A program made the position numbers and the translations under genes. Positions 44,692-54,887 of a stretch of DNA of 61,559 bases are shown here, piece by piece (the first letter of the stretch is position 1; each line of letters starts with the position of its first letter). The notes under the pieces were generated by a model that worked only from the letters and a program-made list of their open reading frames with translations, was not told the origin of the DNA and made no database searches. This DNA is from Neoalteromonas facilis (lineage in GTDB: Bacteria; Pseudomonadota; Gammaproteobacteria; Enterobacterales; Alteromonadaceae): NCBI RefSeq assembly GCF_002807665.1, contig NZ_PEAY01000009.1, positions 1 through 61,559 of the forward strand, given 5' to 3'.

Positions 44692-45126
44692 CGTAATATA
44701 GATCTATCTCCACTTTACCGTTCTTTCATTGGTTCTGACCACTTAGCGTCATTAGTCGACGCAGCGACCCGCGCAGAAAAACAAAGCGGCTATCCCCCCT
44801 ATAATATTGAACTGGTTGGTGACGATAAATACCGAATCACGATGGCTGTTGCTGGCTTTAGCAAAGACGATGTGGTCATTGAAGTACAAGACAATTCACT
44901 GTCGGTGACAGGCAACAAAGAAGCAAAATCTGAAGAACGAAAGTTCCTGCATAAGGGCATTTCAGAAAGAAATTTTGAGCGTAAATTCCAATTAGGCGAC
45001 CATGTTAAGGTACTCGCTGCAGACATGGAAAACGGCCTACTGCATATCGATTTAGAACGGGTTATTCCTGAAGCGAAAAAACCCCGTAAAATAGAGATTG
45101 GCAGTCAGTTGCTAGAAAATAGATAA
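44689..45126 (+). CDS. ibpA: Hsp20 small heat-shock protein, IbpA type
   Basis: A 145-residue cytoplasmic holdase chaperone. It begins MRNIDLSPLYRSFIG like E. coli IbpA, has the alpha-crystallin domain (YPPYNIELVGDDKYRITMAVAGF, ISERNFERKFQLGDHV) and the terminal ERVIPEAKKPRKIEI. The ATG at 44689 is preferred: AAGG is 8 nt upstream, whereas the ATG at 44683 would be too close. It lies behind a sigma-32-like promoter and a ROSE-type hairpin and is followed by a strong terminator. Confidence 0.92.
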   Translation: MRNIDLSPLYRSFIGSDHLASLVDAATRAEKQSGYPPYNIELVGDDKYRITMAVAGFSKDDVVIEVQDNSLSVTGNKEAKSEERKFLHKGISERNFERKFQLGDHVKVLAADMENGLLHIDLERVIPEAKKPRKIEIGSQLLENR

Positions 45127-45158
45127 GCAACTAACGTAAATAAACTCCCTGTTAACGA

Positions 45159-45186
45159 AAAACGGCGCCAAATGGCGCCGTTTTTT
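45159..45186. terminator. Rho-independent terminator after the ibpA-like gene
   Basis: CGGCGCC-AAAT-GGCGCCG with flanking A-run and six T, active in both directions between convergent genes. Confidence 0.88.
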
Positions 45187-45199
45187 CATCTCTTCATAT

Positions 45200-45600
45200 T
45201 CAGAAATATAGCCATACCAAATTAAATGCACTCAACAGAACAATGGCTGCAAAGGTCGATAACATGCCCACTACACGTTGCCAACTGGCACCAATATGAT
45301 GCCGTAAACCATATGCATGTGTTAAACGTCCGAACAATAGCGCAACACATGCAATGTGTACCACTAAGTCAAAATCGGTATTAATTTCTAAACACAGTGC
45401 CAATATCAATGTTATCGGCACATACTCTGCAAAGTTGCCGTGCGCTCTAGACAGCTGCTGCAAGGACGCATCACCGCCATCACCCAGACTTACTTTTGCA
45501 GAACGCCGCGCACTGATCACCAATGCAGATAAATACAGGTAGCAAACTGCCAACAAGCTGGCATAAAAACCAGTAATTTCTATCGCGGCGTTATCCATCA

Positions 45601-45601
<1 letters not shown>
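45200..45601 (-). CDS. MAPEG-family membrane protein
   Basis: A 133-residue protein with four membrane helices. RAHGNFAEYVPITLILALCLE is the MAPEG (microsomal glutathione transferase-like) signature and RLTHAYGLRH follows. Bacterial members are of unknown function. Its ATG overlaps the adk stop, so it is translationally coupled to adk. Confidence 0.85.
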
Positions 45602-46323
<722 letters not shown>

Positions 46324-46466
46324 TTATCGACCTGCATTAGACTAATTGATGATATTGGCAGCAATAAAATCAACGTGAAAAATGTTAAATGTTAACTCCA
46401 ATTTATAAAACAACTTTTATTTCATTAAGTTAGTAAATGTTCTTTATTTTTTTAAGCCATATAGAA

Positions 46467-46492
46467 AAAGCGAGCTATAAAGCCCGCTTTTC
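46467..46492 (-). terminator. Terminator after htpG
   Basis: AAGCG-A-GC/GC-C-CGCTT stem with one mismatch and T/A-runs on both sides, 28 nt past the htpG stop. The rest of 46246-46466 is AT-rich and must hold the adk promoter; no gene is seen. Confidence 0.7.
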
Positions 46493-46519
46493 ATGTAACT
46501 AACTATGCTAAAAATAGCG

Positions 46520-48442
46520 CTATTTTGATAGGCTCATTAGCAAGCTGTTCAATTTACGCACAAATGAAGAAGGGTCTTCCAAACTGCCTTGCTCTGACAG
46601 CGCAGCCTGATCAAAGAGTACTTCAGCCCACTGTTTGAATGCGTCTTCATCCTGTATATCTGCTACATGTTGAATCAACTGATGTTCAGGGTTGATTTCA
46701 AAATGATATTTCACCTCAGGGACCGGCTGGCCAGCCGCCTGCATCAGCTTCATCATCTGTGTTGTCATACCGTTGTCGTCGGCAACAATAACCGCAGGTG
46801 AATCAGTGAGTCGGTGGGTATACTTAACTTCAAGTACTTTATCACCTAGAGCTGCTTTAAGACGTTCGTTAACACCTTCCACCTGCTTTTCAGCTTCTTC
46901 TTGCGCCTTTTTGCTTTCTTCATCATCTAGATTTGATAAATCAACATCAGCACGCGCAATAGACTGCAGCGATTTCTCTTTGTAATCGGTCAAATGCGAC
47001 ATCAACCACTCGTCAATACGCTCTGACAACAACAGCACTTCGATACCCTTCTTACGGAAGATTTCTAAGTGAGGGCTGTTTTTAGCAGCTTGATAACTAT
47101 CAGCGGTCACATAATAGATCTTATCTTGACCTTCCTTCATACGCTCAATGTAATCATCCAGTGATACTGACTGCTCATTGCTATCATTGTGCGTAGAGGC
47201 AAAGCGCAATAAACCGGCTATTTTTTCGCGGTTTGCGAAATCTTCAGCAGGCCCTTCTTTCAACACATTGCCGAATTCAGCCCAAAACTTTTTATAATCT
47301 TCTGCAGAATTCTTAGCCATCCGCTCTAACATCTGCAACACACGTTTAGTACAACCTTGGCGTAGGGCCTGAGATACTTTGTTATCTTGTAGGATCTCTC
47401 GCGATACGTTGAGCGGTAAATCGTTGCTATCCAACAAACCTTTTACAAAGCGTAAATAAGTCGGCATAAATTGCTCAGCGTCGTCCATGATGAACACACG
47501 TTGGACATACAATTTCAAACCGTGCTTGTGGTCACGATTCCACAGATCAAAAGGCGCTTTACTTGGGATATACAACAAACTGGTGTATTCCGTTTTACCC
47601 TCTACTCGATTGTGAGCCCACGTTAGTGGGTCAGCAAAATCATGAGATACGTGCTTATAGAACTCTTTGTATTCATCATCTGAAATCTCAGATTTGTCGC
47701 GAGTCCACAGCGCTGTTGCTTTGTTTACCGCTTCCCACTGGCCCGGTTCAGCCGGTATTTTCTCACCGTCAGGCCCTTCACGTTCGTCAACAGGATCTTT
47801 CCACATCAGAACAGGTATGCTGATGTGATCGGAATACTTGCCTACGATTGAACGAAGTTTCCAGTTATCAACGAATTCCTTTTCATCTTCACGCACATGC
47901 AGGACAATTTCAGTACCACGCGTGGTCTTTTCGATATCCGCAATGGTAAATTCACCTTCACCTTCAGATGTCCATTCAACACCTCGGGCCGCGTCTTCAC
48001 CCGCAGCTCGCGTACGTACGATAACTTTATCGGCAACGATGAAAGCTGAATAGAACCCGACACCAAACTGACCAATCAGTTTAGAATCTTTGGCTTGGTC
48101 GCCAGTTAACTTACTAAAGAAATCTTTTGTACCCGATTTAGCAATTGTACCTAAATTCTCTATGACTTCATCGCGCGTCATGCCGATGCCGTTATCTGAA
48201 ATGGTGATAGTACCGGCGTCTTGATCAACACTCAGTTTAACGTTCAGATCACCATCATCTTCATAGAGTTTGTCATCAGACAATGCTTTAAAGCGCAATT
48301 TATCTGCAGCATCGGCTGCGTTAGATACTAACTCTCTTAAAAATATTTCTTTATTTGAATACAGTGAATGGATCATCAACTGAAGCAATTGTTTTACTTC
48401 AGTTTGGAAACCATGAGTCTCTTGATGTGTCGCCTGCGACAT
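46520..48442 (-). CDS. htpG: Chaperone HtpG (Hsp90)
   Basis: A 640-residue cytosolic Hsp90. The N-terminal GHKL ATPase has [39 protein letters not shown] and [15 protein letters not shown]; the middle domain has [25 protein letters not shown] and NVSREILQ. Complete and of normal length. GGAG precedes the ATG and a sigma-32-like promoter lies upstream. Confidence 0.97.
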   Translation of the reverse strand: MSQATHQETHGFQTEVKQLLQLMIHSLYSNKEIFLRELVSNAADAADKLRFKALSDDKLYEDDGDLNVKLSVDQDAGTITISDNGIGMTRDEVIENLGTIAKSGTKDFFSKLTGDQAKDSKLIGQFGVGFYSAFIVADKVIVRTRAAGEDAARGVEWTSEGEGEFTIADIEKTTRGTEIVLHVREDEKEFVDNWKLRSIVGKYSDHISIPVLMWKDPVDEREGPDGEKIPAEPGQWEAVNKATALWTRDKSEISDDEYKEFYKHVSHDFADPLTWAHNRVEGKTEYTSLLYIPSKAPFDLWNRDHKHGLKLYVQRVFIMDDAEQFMPTYLRFVKGLLDSNDLPLNVSREILQDNKVSQALRQGCTKRVLQMLERMAKNSAEDYKKFWAEFGNVLKEGPAEDFANREKIAGLLRFASTHNDSNEQSVSLDDYIERMKEGQDKIYYVTADSYQAAKNSPHLEIFRKKGIEVLLLSERIDEWLMSHLTDYKEKSLQSIARADVDLSNLDDEESKKAQEEAEKQVEGVNERLKAALGDKVLEVKYTHRLTDSPAVIVADDNGMTTQMMKLMQAAGQPVPEVKYHFEINPEHQLIQHVADIQDEDAFKQWAEVLFDQAALSEQGSLEDPSSFVRKLNSLLMSLSK

Positions 48443-48518
48443 AAGACCTCTTCTCCTTTAACGTGCTAATACAACGCCAGTAGACAAGACTGGCAAAGCT
48501 AATCTATAACATTGCCAG

Positions 48519-48546
48519 AGGTAAGGTCTTTTAAACGGATTTCAAG
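48519..48546 (-). promoter_or_regulatory. Sigma-32-like promoter of htpG
   Basis: On the minus strand CTTGAAA (48546-48540) is followed after 13 nt by CCTTACCT, a partial match to CCCCATnT. About 100 bp upstream of the htpG start. Confidence 0.55.
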
Positions 48547-48570
48547 TTTGAATGGAAATTTTTGTGACAG

Positions 48571-49176
48571 TTAAAGTGCTTTTCTACCACTTAAGGCGTG
48601 CCCCAGAGTGTTGCCATCAATATATTCCAGCTCACCACCAACCGGTACTCCATGAGCTATGCGCGTGGCACTAATCGAACGCTTGCGACACATATCGGCA
48701 ATATAGTGTGCGGTTGCCTCACCTTCTACCGTAGGGTTAGTCGCTAATATAATTTCAGTGATGTCACCCTTGTCCAACTGTGCGGCTAGCAAATCTAAGC
48801 CAATATCTTCAGGACCTATGCCATCGAGTGGTGAAAGGTGCCCCATCAACACAAAGTATCGCCCACTAAATTGAGCCGTTTGCTCAATCGCAAACACATC
48901 CTGAGGCGCTTCTACGACGCATATAGTATCAGCACTGCCTCTACTGGGATGAGCACAAATATCACAACGTTCTTTTTCAGTGAACGTGCGGCACTGGCTG
49001 CAATGCGCAATATGCTCCATCGCATCGTGTAGCACTTGACTCAATCGCAGAGCTCCATCTCTGTTTCGCTCTAACAAGCTAAATGCCATGCGCTGGGCAC
49101 TCTTAGACCCTACACCGGGTAAGACTCGCAGCGCATCAATCAATTCGCTTAGTAATGGACTAAATTGAGTAGGCAT
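48571..49176 (-). CDS. recR: Recombination protein RecR
   Basis: A 201-residue DNA-clamp protein of the RecFOR gap-repair pathway. It has an N-terminal helix-hairpin-helix ([18 protein letters not shown]), four zinc Cys ([16 protein letters not shown]), and a Toprim domain ([33 protein letters not shown]). Standard neighbour of ybaB and dnaX. Confidence 0.96.
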   Translation of the reverse strand: MPTQFSPLLSELIDALRVLPGVGSKSAQRMAFSLLERNRDGALRLSQVLHDAMEHIAHCSQCRTFTEKERCDICAHPSRGSADTICVVEAPQDVFAIEQTAQFSGRYFVLMGHLSPLDGIGPEDIGLDLLAAQLDKGDITEIILATNPTVEGEATAHYIADMCRKRSISATRIAHGVPVGGELEYIDGNTLGHALSGRKAL

Positions 49177-49191
49177 AGTACGTCAGGGCAA

Positions 49192-49518
49192 TTAAAATGG
49201 CATCTTCATGCCCGGAGGCATTTGCATTCCCCCCGTGATCGATGACATTTTTTCTTGTGTTGTGGTTTGTACACGACGAACGGCATCATTGATCGCGGCT
49301 GCAACCAAATCTTCCAACATATCCTTATCATCATCCATCAATGATGGATCCACTTCGACTCGACGTACGTTGTGATTGCACGTCATGGTCACTTTAACCA
49401 TACCAGCACCTGACTCGCCGGTTACTTCAATCGATTGAAGCTCTTCTTGCGCTTTTTGCATTTTTTCCTGCATTTGCTGCGCTTGCTTCATGATATTACC
49501 CATGCCACCTTTAAACAT
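49192..49518 (-). CDS. ybaB: YbaB/EbfC nucleoid-associated DNA-binding protein
   Basis: A 108-residue homodimeric DNA-binding protein. [34 protein letters not shown] and [13 protein letters not shown] are the family signature. Lies between dnaX (14 nt) and recR (15 nt) in the conserved dnaX-ybaB-recR operon. Confidence 0.95.
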   Translation of the reverse strand: MFKGGMGNIMKQAQQMQEKMQKAQEELQSIEVTGESGAGMVKVTMTCNHNVRRVEVDPSLMDDDKDMLEDLVAAAINDAVRRVQTTTQEKMSSITGGMQMPPGMKMPF

Positions 49519-49532
49519 GTATAACTCCTAAA

Positions 49533-51830
49533 TTATTGCGGCTTGATACTGTCTTCCAGTACTTTGCCATTGAATGTTTGAATTAAATGTTGAATTGACT
49601 CATCAGCATCTACGGTCTGACGAGCATGAACTTGACGCATATCATCAATGCGTTGCTGTATGGAAAATGGCGTTTGTTTGCCCTCACCTACAGTGATATT
49701 TAACTCTACTGATTGACCTAAGCAATTCGACATTGTTTGCTTGAGGGTTTTTACTATTCCCTCATTTAATAAATGCTCTTGCGCGGTATCCAGTAGCAAG
49801 TTCACTGTATTACCGACGTAGCTATATTCTGCATGAATTGCCACTTGCTTAACCAGTCCACCCAACCCCATATCATCAATCATGGCCGCCCAGCTATCTA
49901 TCTGAGCTGCAGTAACGAGTTTACTGCCATTGGGTAAGACAGGTGTAAGGTCACTGACCGATTGAACAGGCTCTATCGCAGACTGAGCGTCTAGCGCTCC
50001 CTCTGAAATTAGGTCATTTTCTTTAGCAGCCTCAGTAGCAGAGACGTGAGCGACGGGTTGGGCTGAATAATCATCTATTGGCGCGTGTGATTGAGCACTA
50101 TGCTGTACGCTATTGTCTAATTCTGAAGCCGCTTGCGCCGGTTGAATATCGTGTGTCGACGCTTCGTTGTGCACAACTTGGGGATCTGGTTCTACTGCCT
50201 GACGAGTCTCTGTAGCTTCTTGCGATTGAACTGATGCAACTAGCTCATTTTCTTGCTCTACTTTCGTGAACTGCGTTTGCGCGGCAGGAGTCTCTGCTAT
50301 TGTGTCGGCATGTGTTTGAGTTTGTTCTACCGTTTCCGGCTCAACGGACTTTTTTGTCGGTGGTTGCTCCTCACTCGACAAAGACTGCGCCATGCGTTGT
50401 TGCATTTCCAACATAGCTTTAGTTCGCGCTAGGTTTGCATCATCTTCGCTTGCGGGTGCATGTGAGCTGGTTGTCTCGGCTTCTCTGTATTGGTCAGCTT
50501 GTTCCTCAATCGCAGCTTGCTGCGCCAATAGCTCTGCATGACCATCATCACCAAAATCATCTTGGGGAGGAGGTTGCTGAATCGAAGTAGTGGCTTGTTC
50601 TACTGGTTCAGCTGGTTGTACTGGAAGTTCTACCGATTGCTCTGAAGTCGTAATTTGCTCATTCGATACTGGCTGAACTGCATGGCTGCTGTTCTCTGTG
50701 CTTTGCGGTGGCTCTTGAATGATAGACTCAAGACTAGAAAGACTAGCTTTGGGCGAAAAGGCAAGCATTCGCAGCAATACCATTTCTACCCCTGAGCGTG
50801 GATCAGGCGCAAAACTCAGCGACTTTAGTCCGTCCACACCAATTTGGTACAGCAACTGCACATGTTCTGGTGTAAAGCTTTTCGCCAACTGATAAATAAC
50901 CTTGGCGTGATTAGTGTCCAAACGACAAGCGTCTGGTACCAACTGAGTCAGCGCAACTTGGTGTAATGTTGCATTCAGTTCACTTAGCACTTGCGCAAAA
51001 TCTGGGGCCTGCTGACTCAACTCTTCAACTAGCGTCATCACAGCGTTAGCATCGTTGCCAGCCAAACTTTGCGCTAAGCGCAATACTTGATTGCGGTCCA
51101 GTAAACCTAACATGCTAACAACGGTTTGTTGTGTAACTGAATTGTTGCCTTGTGCGATCGCTTGATCGGTTAAGCTCAGTGCGTCACGCATACTGCCTTG
51201 CGCGGCACGAGCAATTAAGTTCAATGCAGGGCTTTCAAACGCAATACTTTCTTGACTCAGCACATGCTCCAGCTGTTGAGTAATTTGCTCACGAGATAGC
51301 GCTTTCAAATTAAACTGTAAACAACGGGACAATATGGTGATCGGTAATTTTTGCGGGTCCGTCGTCGCCAGAAGAAACTTCACATGCGGAGGAGGCTCTT
51401 CCAGTGTTTTCAGCAAAGCATTAAAACTATGCTTAGACAACATGTGCACTTCGTCGATCAAGTACACTTTATAGTCACCGCGAGTAGGACGATATTGAAC
51501 GTTGTCTAACAACTCGCGCGTATCTTCAACCTTGGTGCGAGAAGCCGCATCTATCTCTAGCAAATCAACAAAACGACCTTGCTCAATATCTTGGCACGTA
51601 TTGCATTTTCCACACGGATTAGCGCCCTGCCCCTGCTCACAATTCAAGCTTTTCGCAAAGATGCGCGCAATAGTAGTCTTGCCCACTCCCCGCGTACCCG
51701 TAAACAGATAAGCATGGTGTAATCGGTTATTGTCTAACGCATTGGAGATTGCAGACACAACATGCTCTTGCCCAACGAGTTGAGAAAAAACCTGAGGTCG
51801 CCATTTGCGAGCAAGAACTTGATAGCCCAT
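49533..51830 (-). CDS. dnaX: DNA polymerase III subunits tau and gamma
   Basis: A 765-residue clamp-loader ATPase (tau). Walker A GTRGVGKTTIARIFAKSLNC, zinc module CGKCNTCQ, Walker B LIDEVHMLS and sensor LLATTDPQKLP. The middle (about 360-620) is a long Gln/Glu/Ala/Ser-rich linker, longer than in the 643-residue E. coli protein, before the tau-specific DnaE-binding C-terminus. A programmed -1 frameshift site at codons 493-494 would yield a 496-residue gamma form. Confidence 0.95.
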   Translation of the reverse strand: MGYQVLARKWRPQVFSQLVGQEHVVSAISNALDNNRLHHAYLFTGTRGVGKTTIARIFAKSLNCEQGQGANPCGKCNTCQDIEQGRFVDLLEIDAASRTKVEDTRELLDNVQYRPTRGDYKVYLIDEVHMLSKHSFNALLKTLEEPPPHVKFLLATTDPQKLPITILSRCLQFNLKALSREQITQQLEHVLSQESIAFESPALNLIARAAQGSMRDALSLTDQAIAQGNNSVTQQTVVSMLGLLDRNQVLRLAQSLAGNDANAVMTLVEELSQQAPDFAQVLSELNATLHQVALTQLVPDACRLDTNHAKVIYQLAKSFTPEHVQLLYQIGVDGLKSLSFAPDPRSGVEMVLLRMLAFSPKASLSSLESIIQEPPQSTENSSHAVQPVSNEQITTSEQSVELPVQPAEPVEQATTSIQQPPPQDDFGDDGHAELLAQQAAIEEQADQYREAETTSSHAPASEDDANLARTKAMLEMQQRMAQSLSSEEQPPTKKSVEPETVEQTQTHADTIAETPAAQTQFTKVEQENELVASVQSQEATETRQAVEPDPQVVHNEASTHDIQPAQAASELDNSVQHSAQSHAPIDDYSAQPVAHVSATEAAKENDLISEGALDAQSAIEPVQSVSDLTPVLPNGSKLVTAAQIDSWAAMIDDMGLGGLVKQVAIHAEYSYVGNTVNLLLDTAQEHLLNEGIVKTLKQTMSNCLGQSVELNITVGEGKQTPFSIQQRIDDMRQVHARQTVDADESIQHLIQTFNGKVLEDSIKPQ
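50336..50372 (-). promoter_or_regulatory. dnaX programmed -1 frameshift signal
   Basis: On the minus strand the slippery heptamer A AAA AAG (50355-50349) is in frame. It is preceded 11 nt upstream by an internal Shine-Dalgarno GAGGAG (50372-50367) and followed by a short CCGTT/AACGG stem-loop. After a -1 slip the frame reads Val-Arg-stop. The layout copies that of E. coli dnaX. Confidence 0.85.
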
Positions 51831-51836
51831 TAAGTA

Positions 51837-52373
51837 TTATTCGCCTTCAAATTCACACAACGTAAACGCTTTGATACCGTGATCAGCCAGGCGTTTCTCA
51901 CCACCAATATCAGGTAGAGAAATAACAAATCCGGCATGTTCCACAATACCGCCTAAGCGCTTGATTAGATTTGCCGTTGCGATCATGGTACCGCCTGTCG
52001 CCAGGAGATCATCAATCATCAAGACTCGTTCCCCAGGTTTTACGGCGTCGCTGTGTATTTCCAACGTATCCATGCCATATTCTAGTTCATAGCTTTCAGA
52101 CACGACATCTCTGGGTAGTTTGCCTGGCTTGCGAACCGGAATAAAACCAATTCCCAATTCTATTGCCAGTGGAGCACCGAATAAAAAGCCTCTGGCTTCC
52201 GTTCCCGCCACTTTGTCAAACTTCATCGGACCGAAGTGCTCTACCATCAGCGATAAACAACTCGAAAATGCAGTATGATCTTCAAGTACGCTGGTGACAT
52301 CCCTAAATTGGATCCCTGGTTTTGGATAATCAGGGATCGTTTTTACAACAGATTTTATATATTCAGTAGTCAC
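51837..52373 (-). CDS. apt: Adenine phosphoribosyltransferase
   Basis: A 178-residue purine-salvage enzyme making AMP from adenine and [36 protein letters not shown] and the PRPP loop [13 protein letters not shown] are present. First gene of the apt-dnaX-ybaB-recR run, 6 nt before dnaX. Confidence 0.95.
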   Translation of the reverse strand: MTTEYIKSVVKTIPDYPKPGIQFRDVTSVLEDHTAFSSCLSLMVEHFGPMKFDKVAGTEARGFLFGAPLAIELGIGFIPVRKPGKLPRDVVSESYELEYGMDTLEIHSDAVKPGERVLMIDDLLATGGTMIATANLIKRLGGIVEHAGFVISLPDIGGEKRLADHGIKAFTLCEFEGE

Positions 52374-52381
52374 AACAATTA

Positions 52382-52510
52382 CTAACGGCTAAAGAAAAAA
52401 ACAAACCAACCCAACACGATATGCATCAGAGGTAAAGCCACGAGAGTCGCTACAGCAGCGAAAAAGTACCACCAATTGAATACTTCTTTGAATTCAGAAT
52501 GATCAGCCAT
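52382..52510 (-). CDS. 42-residue single-pass membrane protein
   Basis: ATG at 52510 to TAG at 52382 encodes [20 protein letters not shown], then a continuous hydrophobic helix ending FFFSR. It sits 8 nt upstream of apt on the same strand. The soluble N-terminus with negative charge and aromatic interface residues looks like a genuine small membrane protein. No Shine-Dalgarno is strong (TTTAAA upstream), so expression is uncertain. Confidence 0.55.
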   Translation of the reverse strand: MADHSEFKEVFNWWYFFAAVATLVALPLMHIVLGWFVFFFSR

Positions 52511-52622
52511 TTAAAACACCAATATTGAGTCTTTAAAAACAGCCGCAAATGGTACTGTAATGTCGAGAAAAATGACAGAGAAAATCACGTATGGGGGTGA
52601 AGCTGAATATCTTTAATGCAGG

Positions 52623-53360
52623 TTACAACCCTATAATTGTCTTACTCGCAAAGTCTTGCAAGATCTCCAGTGTAGCTCTTTCTAACTGTTCATAGGGTAG
52701 ATCGGGTAAAAGTTGCGTCATATGTTGGGCAACCGCTTTTACCTTTACCGGTGAAACATTCTCAATATGATTCAGCAATGCGGCTGTGGCCTGATTAAGC
52801 ACACTAAATTCGACCTTATCATCTTGATTTCTATACACAACAATGAATGTAGCATCACCGGGCTCTGTTGGTTGATAGTCTGGTGAAATCTGATGAACGG
52901 GATACTGATAGCTAACCAAAGACGCTACGGGGGACATCACCACTTCGCTTTCAGGCTGCAATGGTTGTTCAATCAAATGTGGAGCCTCACCTTTACGCAC
53001 AGAGATGTCCAGTTCAAGCCATTCGTAGTGAGCTAATTCAGCCGCGAATACTGGTTCACTGGGTAAAGCTTCATGTTCATTGGCCAAATACTCGACAAAC
53101 TCCTTACTGATATCAACAAACAACGGCGAGCGGCATTGATGATGGATAAAAAAAGAGCGCGTCAGATCTAACCAAGCTTGCCCAGAATACAATGATTTTA
53201 AAACCGGAAACGCGGAGTCAACAAAACCCGACACATTGTTGAAAAACAACTCTCGGTATACTTTTAAGCGGCGATCTTCAACACCATAATCAAACGGTTG
53301 AACATTCGGATCTCTTATGTGAGAGGCAAATGCGTGTTGGATTTGCTGGAAATCTTTCAT
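52623..53360 (-). CDS. hvfC: HvfC/BufC-type DUF2063 protein
   Basis: A 245-residue partner of the DUF692 enzyme. N-terminal DUF2063 (FQQIQHAFASHIRDP, RLKVYRELFFNNVSGFVDSAFPVLKSL) binds the precursor leader in related systems; the C-terminal half has a winged-helix-like end (LPYEQLERATLEILQDFASK). It overlaps hvfB by 4 nt. The role follows from the known HvfABC/Buf systems. Confidence 0.85.
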   Translation of the reverse strand: MKDFQQIQHAFASHIRDPNVQPFDYGVEDRRLKVYRELFFNNVSGFVDSAFPVLKSLYSGQAWLDLTRSFFIHHQCRSPLFVDISKEFVEYLANEHEALPSEPVFAAELAHYEWLELDISVRKGEAPHLIEQPLQPESEVVMSPVASLVSYQYPVHQISPDYQPTEPGDATFIVVYRNQDDKVEFSVLNQATAALLNHIENVSPVKVKAVAQHMTQLLPDLPYEQLERATLEILQDFASKTIIGL

Positions 53361-54199
53361 GCTGTTTGTGTACTCTGAATTTGTTGTTCATTTTCACGTT
53401 GAATTCGCTTAATCATGTCAACTTCATTTAGTAATACATCGAGTGCTGGAATATTAAAATCACGCTCTAACAATGTTGGGAAAACCCCATGCTCTTGATA
53501 AGCCAGACGCAATAAATTCCATACTTCCTCTTTTACATCTGAACCGTGCGTGTCCACTTTTAAATCGTCTGCTTCATCGTAATGCCCCGCTATATGGCCG
53601 TACACGATTTTTCCTGTTGGCATCGCTCGGATAAATTCGGACGCGGAGTAGCCATGGTTAATACTGTTCACATAGACATTATTAACATCGAGTAGCAATT
53701 CGCAGCCTGACCTCTCCAGAATCTGCTGAGTAAATTCTATTTCGCTCATTTGCTGACCCGGAGCAGCATAGTAGGACACATTCTCCAAAATAAGTGCATG
53801 CCCTAAAATATCCTGTACTTGCTGTATGCGCTCTACCACATGGTCAACTGCCGAGGGAGTAAAAGGAATAGGCATTAGGTCATACATATGCCCTTGGTTT
53901 GAACAATAACTTAGGTGTTCACTGTAATACTGAATGTCATGCTCTATCAGAAACTGTTTTACTTGCTTAACAAAATTCACATCGAGCGGATCAGAGCTGC
54001 CAATAGATAAAGACAATCCATGGGTTGTAAACGTATGACGACGCGTCAATGTTTGCAGTTTTCGTTGGTAGCTACCGCCAAAACTCAGCCAGTTTTCCGG
54101 CGCTATTTCCCAGAAATCCACCGCTAAATCTTTCGCCTCTAGTACGTCATCTAACATCTCTCGACGTAAGCCTAACCCAGCGCCAGTTAGCTTTCCCAT
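53357..54199 (-). CDS. hvfB: HvfB/BufB-type DUF692 multinuclear iron enzyme
   Basis: A 280-residue TIM-barrel enzyme. GAGLGLRREMLDD, WEIAPENWLSFGG, HGLSLSIGSSDPLD, YYSEHLSY, LILENVSYYAAPG, LLLDVNNVYVNSINHG and YGHIAGHYDEADD give the His/Asp/Glu/Asn ligands typical of DUF692 (MbnB-like) enzymes. Known members use iron and O2 to turn Cys in a precursor peptide into copper-binding oxazolone/thioamide or related heterocycles. A terminator-like hairpin separates it from hvfA. Confidence 0.9.
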   Translation of the reverse strand: MGKLTGAGLGLRREMLDDVLEAKDLAVDFWEIAPENWLSFGGSYQRKLQTLTRRHTFTTHGLSLSIGSSDPLDVNFVKQVKQFLIEHDIQYYSEHLSYCSNQGHMYDLMPIPFTPSAVDHVVERIQQVQDILGHALILENVSYYAAPGQQMSEIEFTQQILERSGCELLLDVNNVYVNSINHGYSASEFIRAMPTGKIVYGHIAGHYDEADDLKVDTHGSDVKEEVWNLLRLAYQEHGVFPTLLERDFNIPALDVLLNEVDMIKRIQRENEQQIQSTQTA

Positions 54200-54238
54200 T
54201 ATATCCTCGCTCAGCGTAATTATTTTTTAAAGCTAAAA

Positions 54239-54259
54239 AAGCCGGCGTTAAACCGGCTT
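54239..54259 (-). terminator. Hairpin between hvfA and hvfB
   Basis: AAGCCGG-loop-CCGGCTT followed on the minus strand by six T. It is expected to stop most transcripts after hvfA and so make more precursor than enzyme. Confidence 0.7.
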
Positions 54260-54279
54260 ATTTCTATGCGTTCAGCTGA

Positions 54280-54750
54280 TTAAGCTTGGCCACCACATTT
54301 GCCTTCGCCACACTTACCTTCTTTCTTGGCTTTGTCGCCGCCACATTTGCCTTCGCCGCACTTGCCTTCTTTCTTGGCTTTGTCGCCGCCACATTTACCT
54401 TCGCCGCACTTGCCTTCTTTCTTGGCTTTGTCGCCGCCACATTTGCCTTCGCCGCACTTGCCTTCTTTCTTGGCTTTGTCGCCGCCACATTTACCTTCGC
54501 CGCACTTGCCTTCTTTCTTGGCTTTGTCGCCGCCACATTTACCTTCGCCGCACTTGCCTTCTTTCTTGGCTTTGTCGCCGCCACATTTACCTTCGCCACA
54601 CTTGCCTTCAGCCGCGAATGTCATGTAACCAGAATCTAAATGTTCAGCACCGAATGGAGTTGCATTGGCTTGCAGACTCACAGTAGATAGTGAGCCAATT
54701 ACAACAGCACCCAGTGCAGTTGCGATAGTGGTTTTCTTAACTTGTTTCAT
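54280..54750 (-). CDS. hvfA: HvfA/BufA-type precursor of a copper-binding RiPP
   Basis: A 156-residue exported peptide. The N-terminus is a signal sequence (TTIATALGAVVIGSLSTVSLQANA) that also serves as leader, followed by a short linker to residue 47. The core is six copies of a 16-residue unit EGKCGEGKCGGDKAKK plus a final EGKCGEGKCGGQA, giving 14 EGKCG motifs. In Haemophilus HvfA, EGKCG cysteines are converted by HvfB/HvfC to oxazolone/thioamide groups that bind copper; the same is expected here. AGGA lies 8 nt before the ATG. Confidence 0.9.
   Translation of the reverse strand: MKQVKKTTIATALGAVVIGSLSTVSLQANATPFGAEHLDSGYMTFAAEGKCGEGKCGGDKAKKEGKCGEGKCGGDKAKKEGKCGEGKCGGDKAKKEGKCGEGKCGGDKAKKEGKCGEGKCGGDKAKKEGKCGEGKCGGDKAKKEGKCGEGKCGGQA
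54286..54608 (-). repeat. 48-bp tandem repeats in hvfA core
   Basis: Six full 48-bp units and one partial encode the EGKCG pairs. The units differ at only a few wobble positions. The low-complexity sequence produces long antisense open frames that are not genes. Confidence 0.9.
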
Positions 54751-54887
54751 AATATCTTCCTTTAGGGTTGTGAGTCTTCATGCTTGTACCGCACGTACAC
54801 ATGTAGACCCTATTGGCTAAAAAATCATTTCATTTTTTTCTTTATTTTAACCAATAAATTATAATTCTTTGTAATTTAAAGGTTTTA

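Noticed and set aside
54286-54608. Possible CRISPR array because of regular 48-bp repeats
   Set aside because: There are no unique spacers; the units are contiguous and code for EGKCG motifs.
54264-54639. Several long open frames overlapping hvfA on both strands
   Set aside because: They are shadows of the 48-bp repeat; composition follows the repeat and they lack start signals, while hvfA has a signal peptide and a known family.
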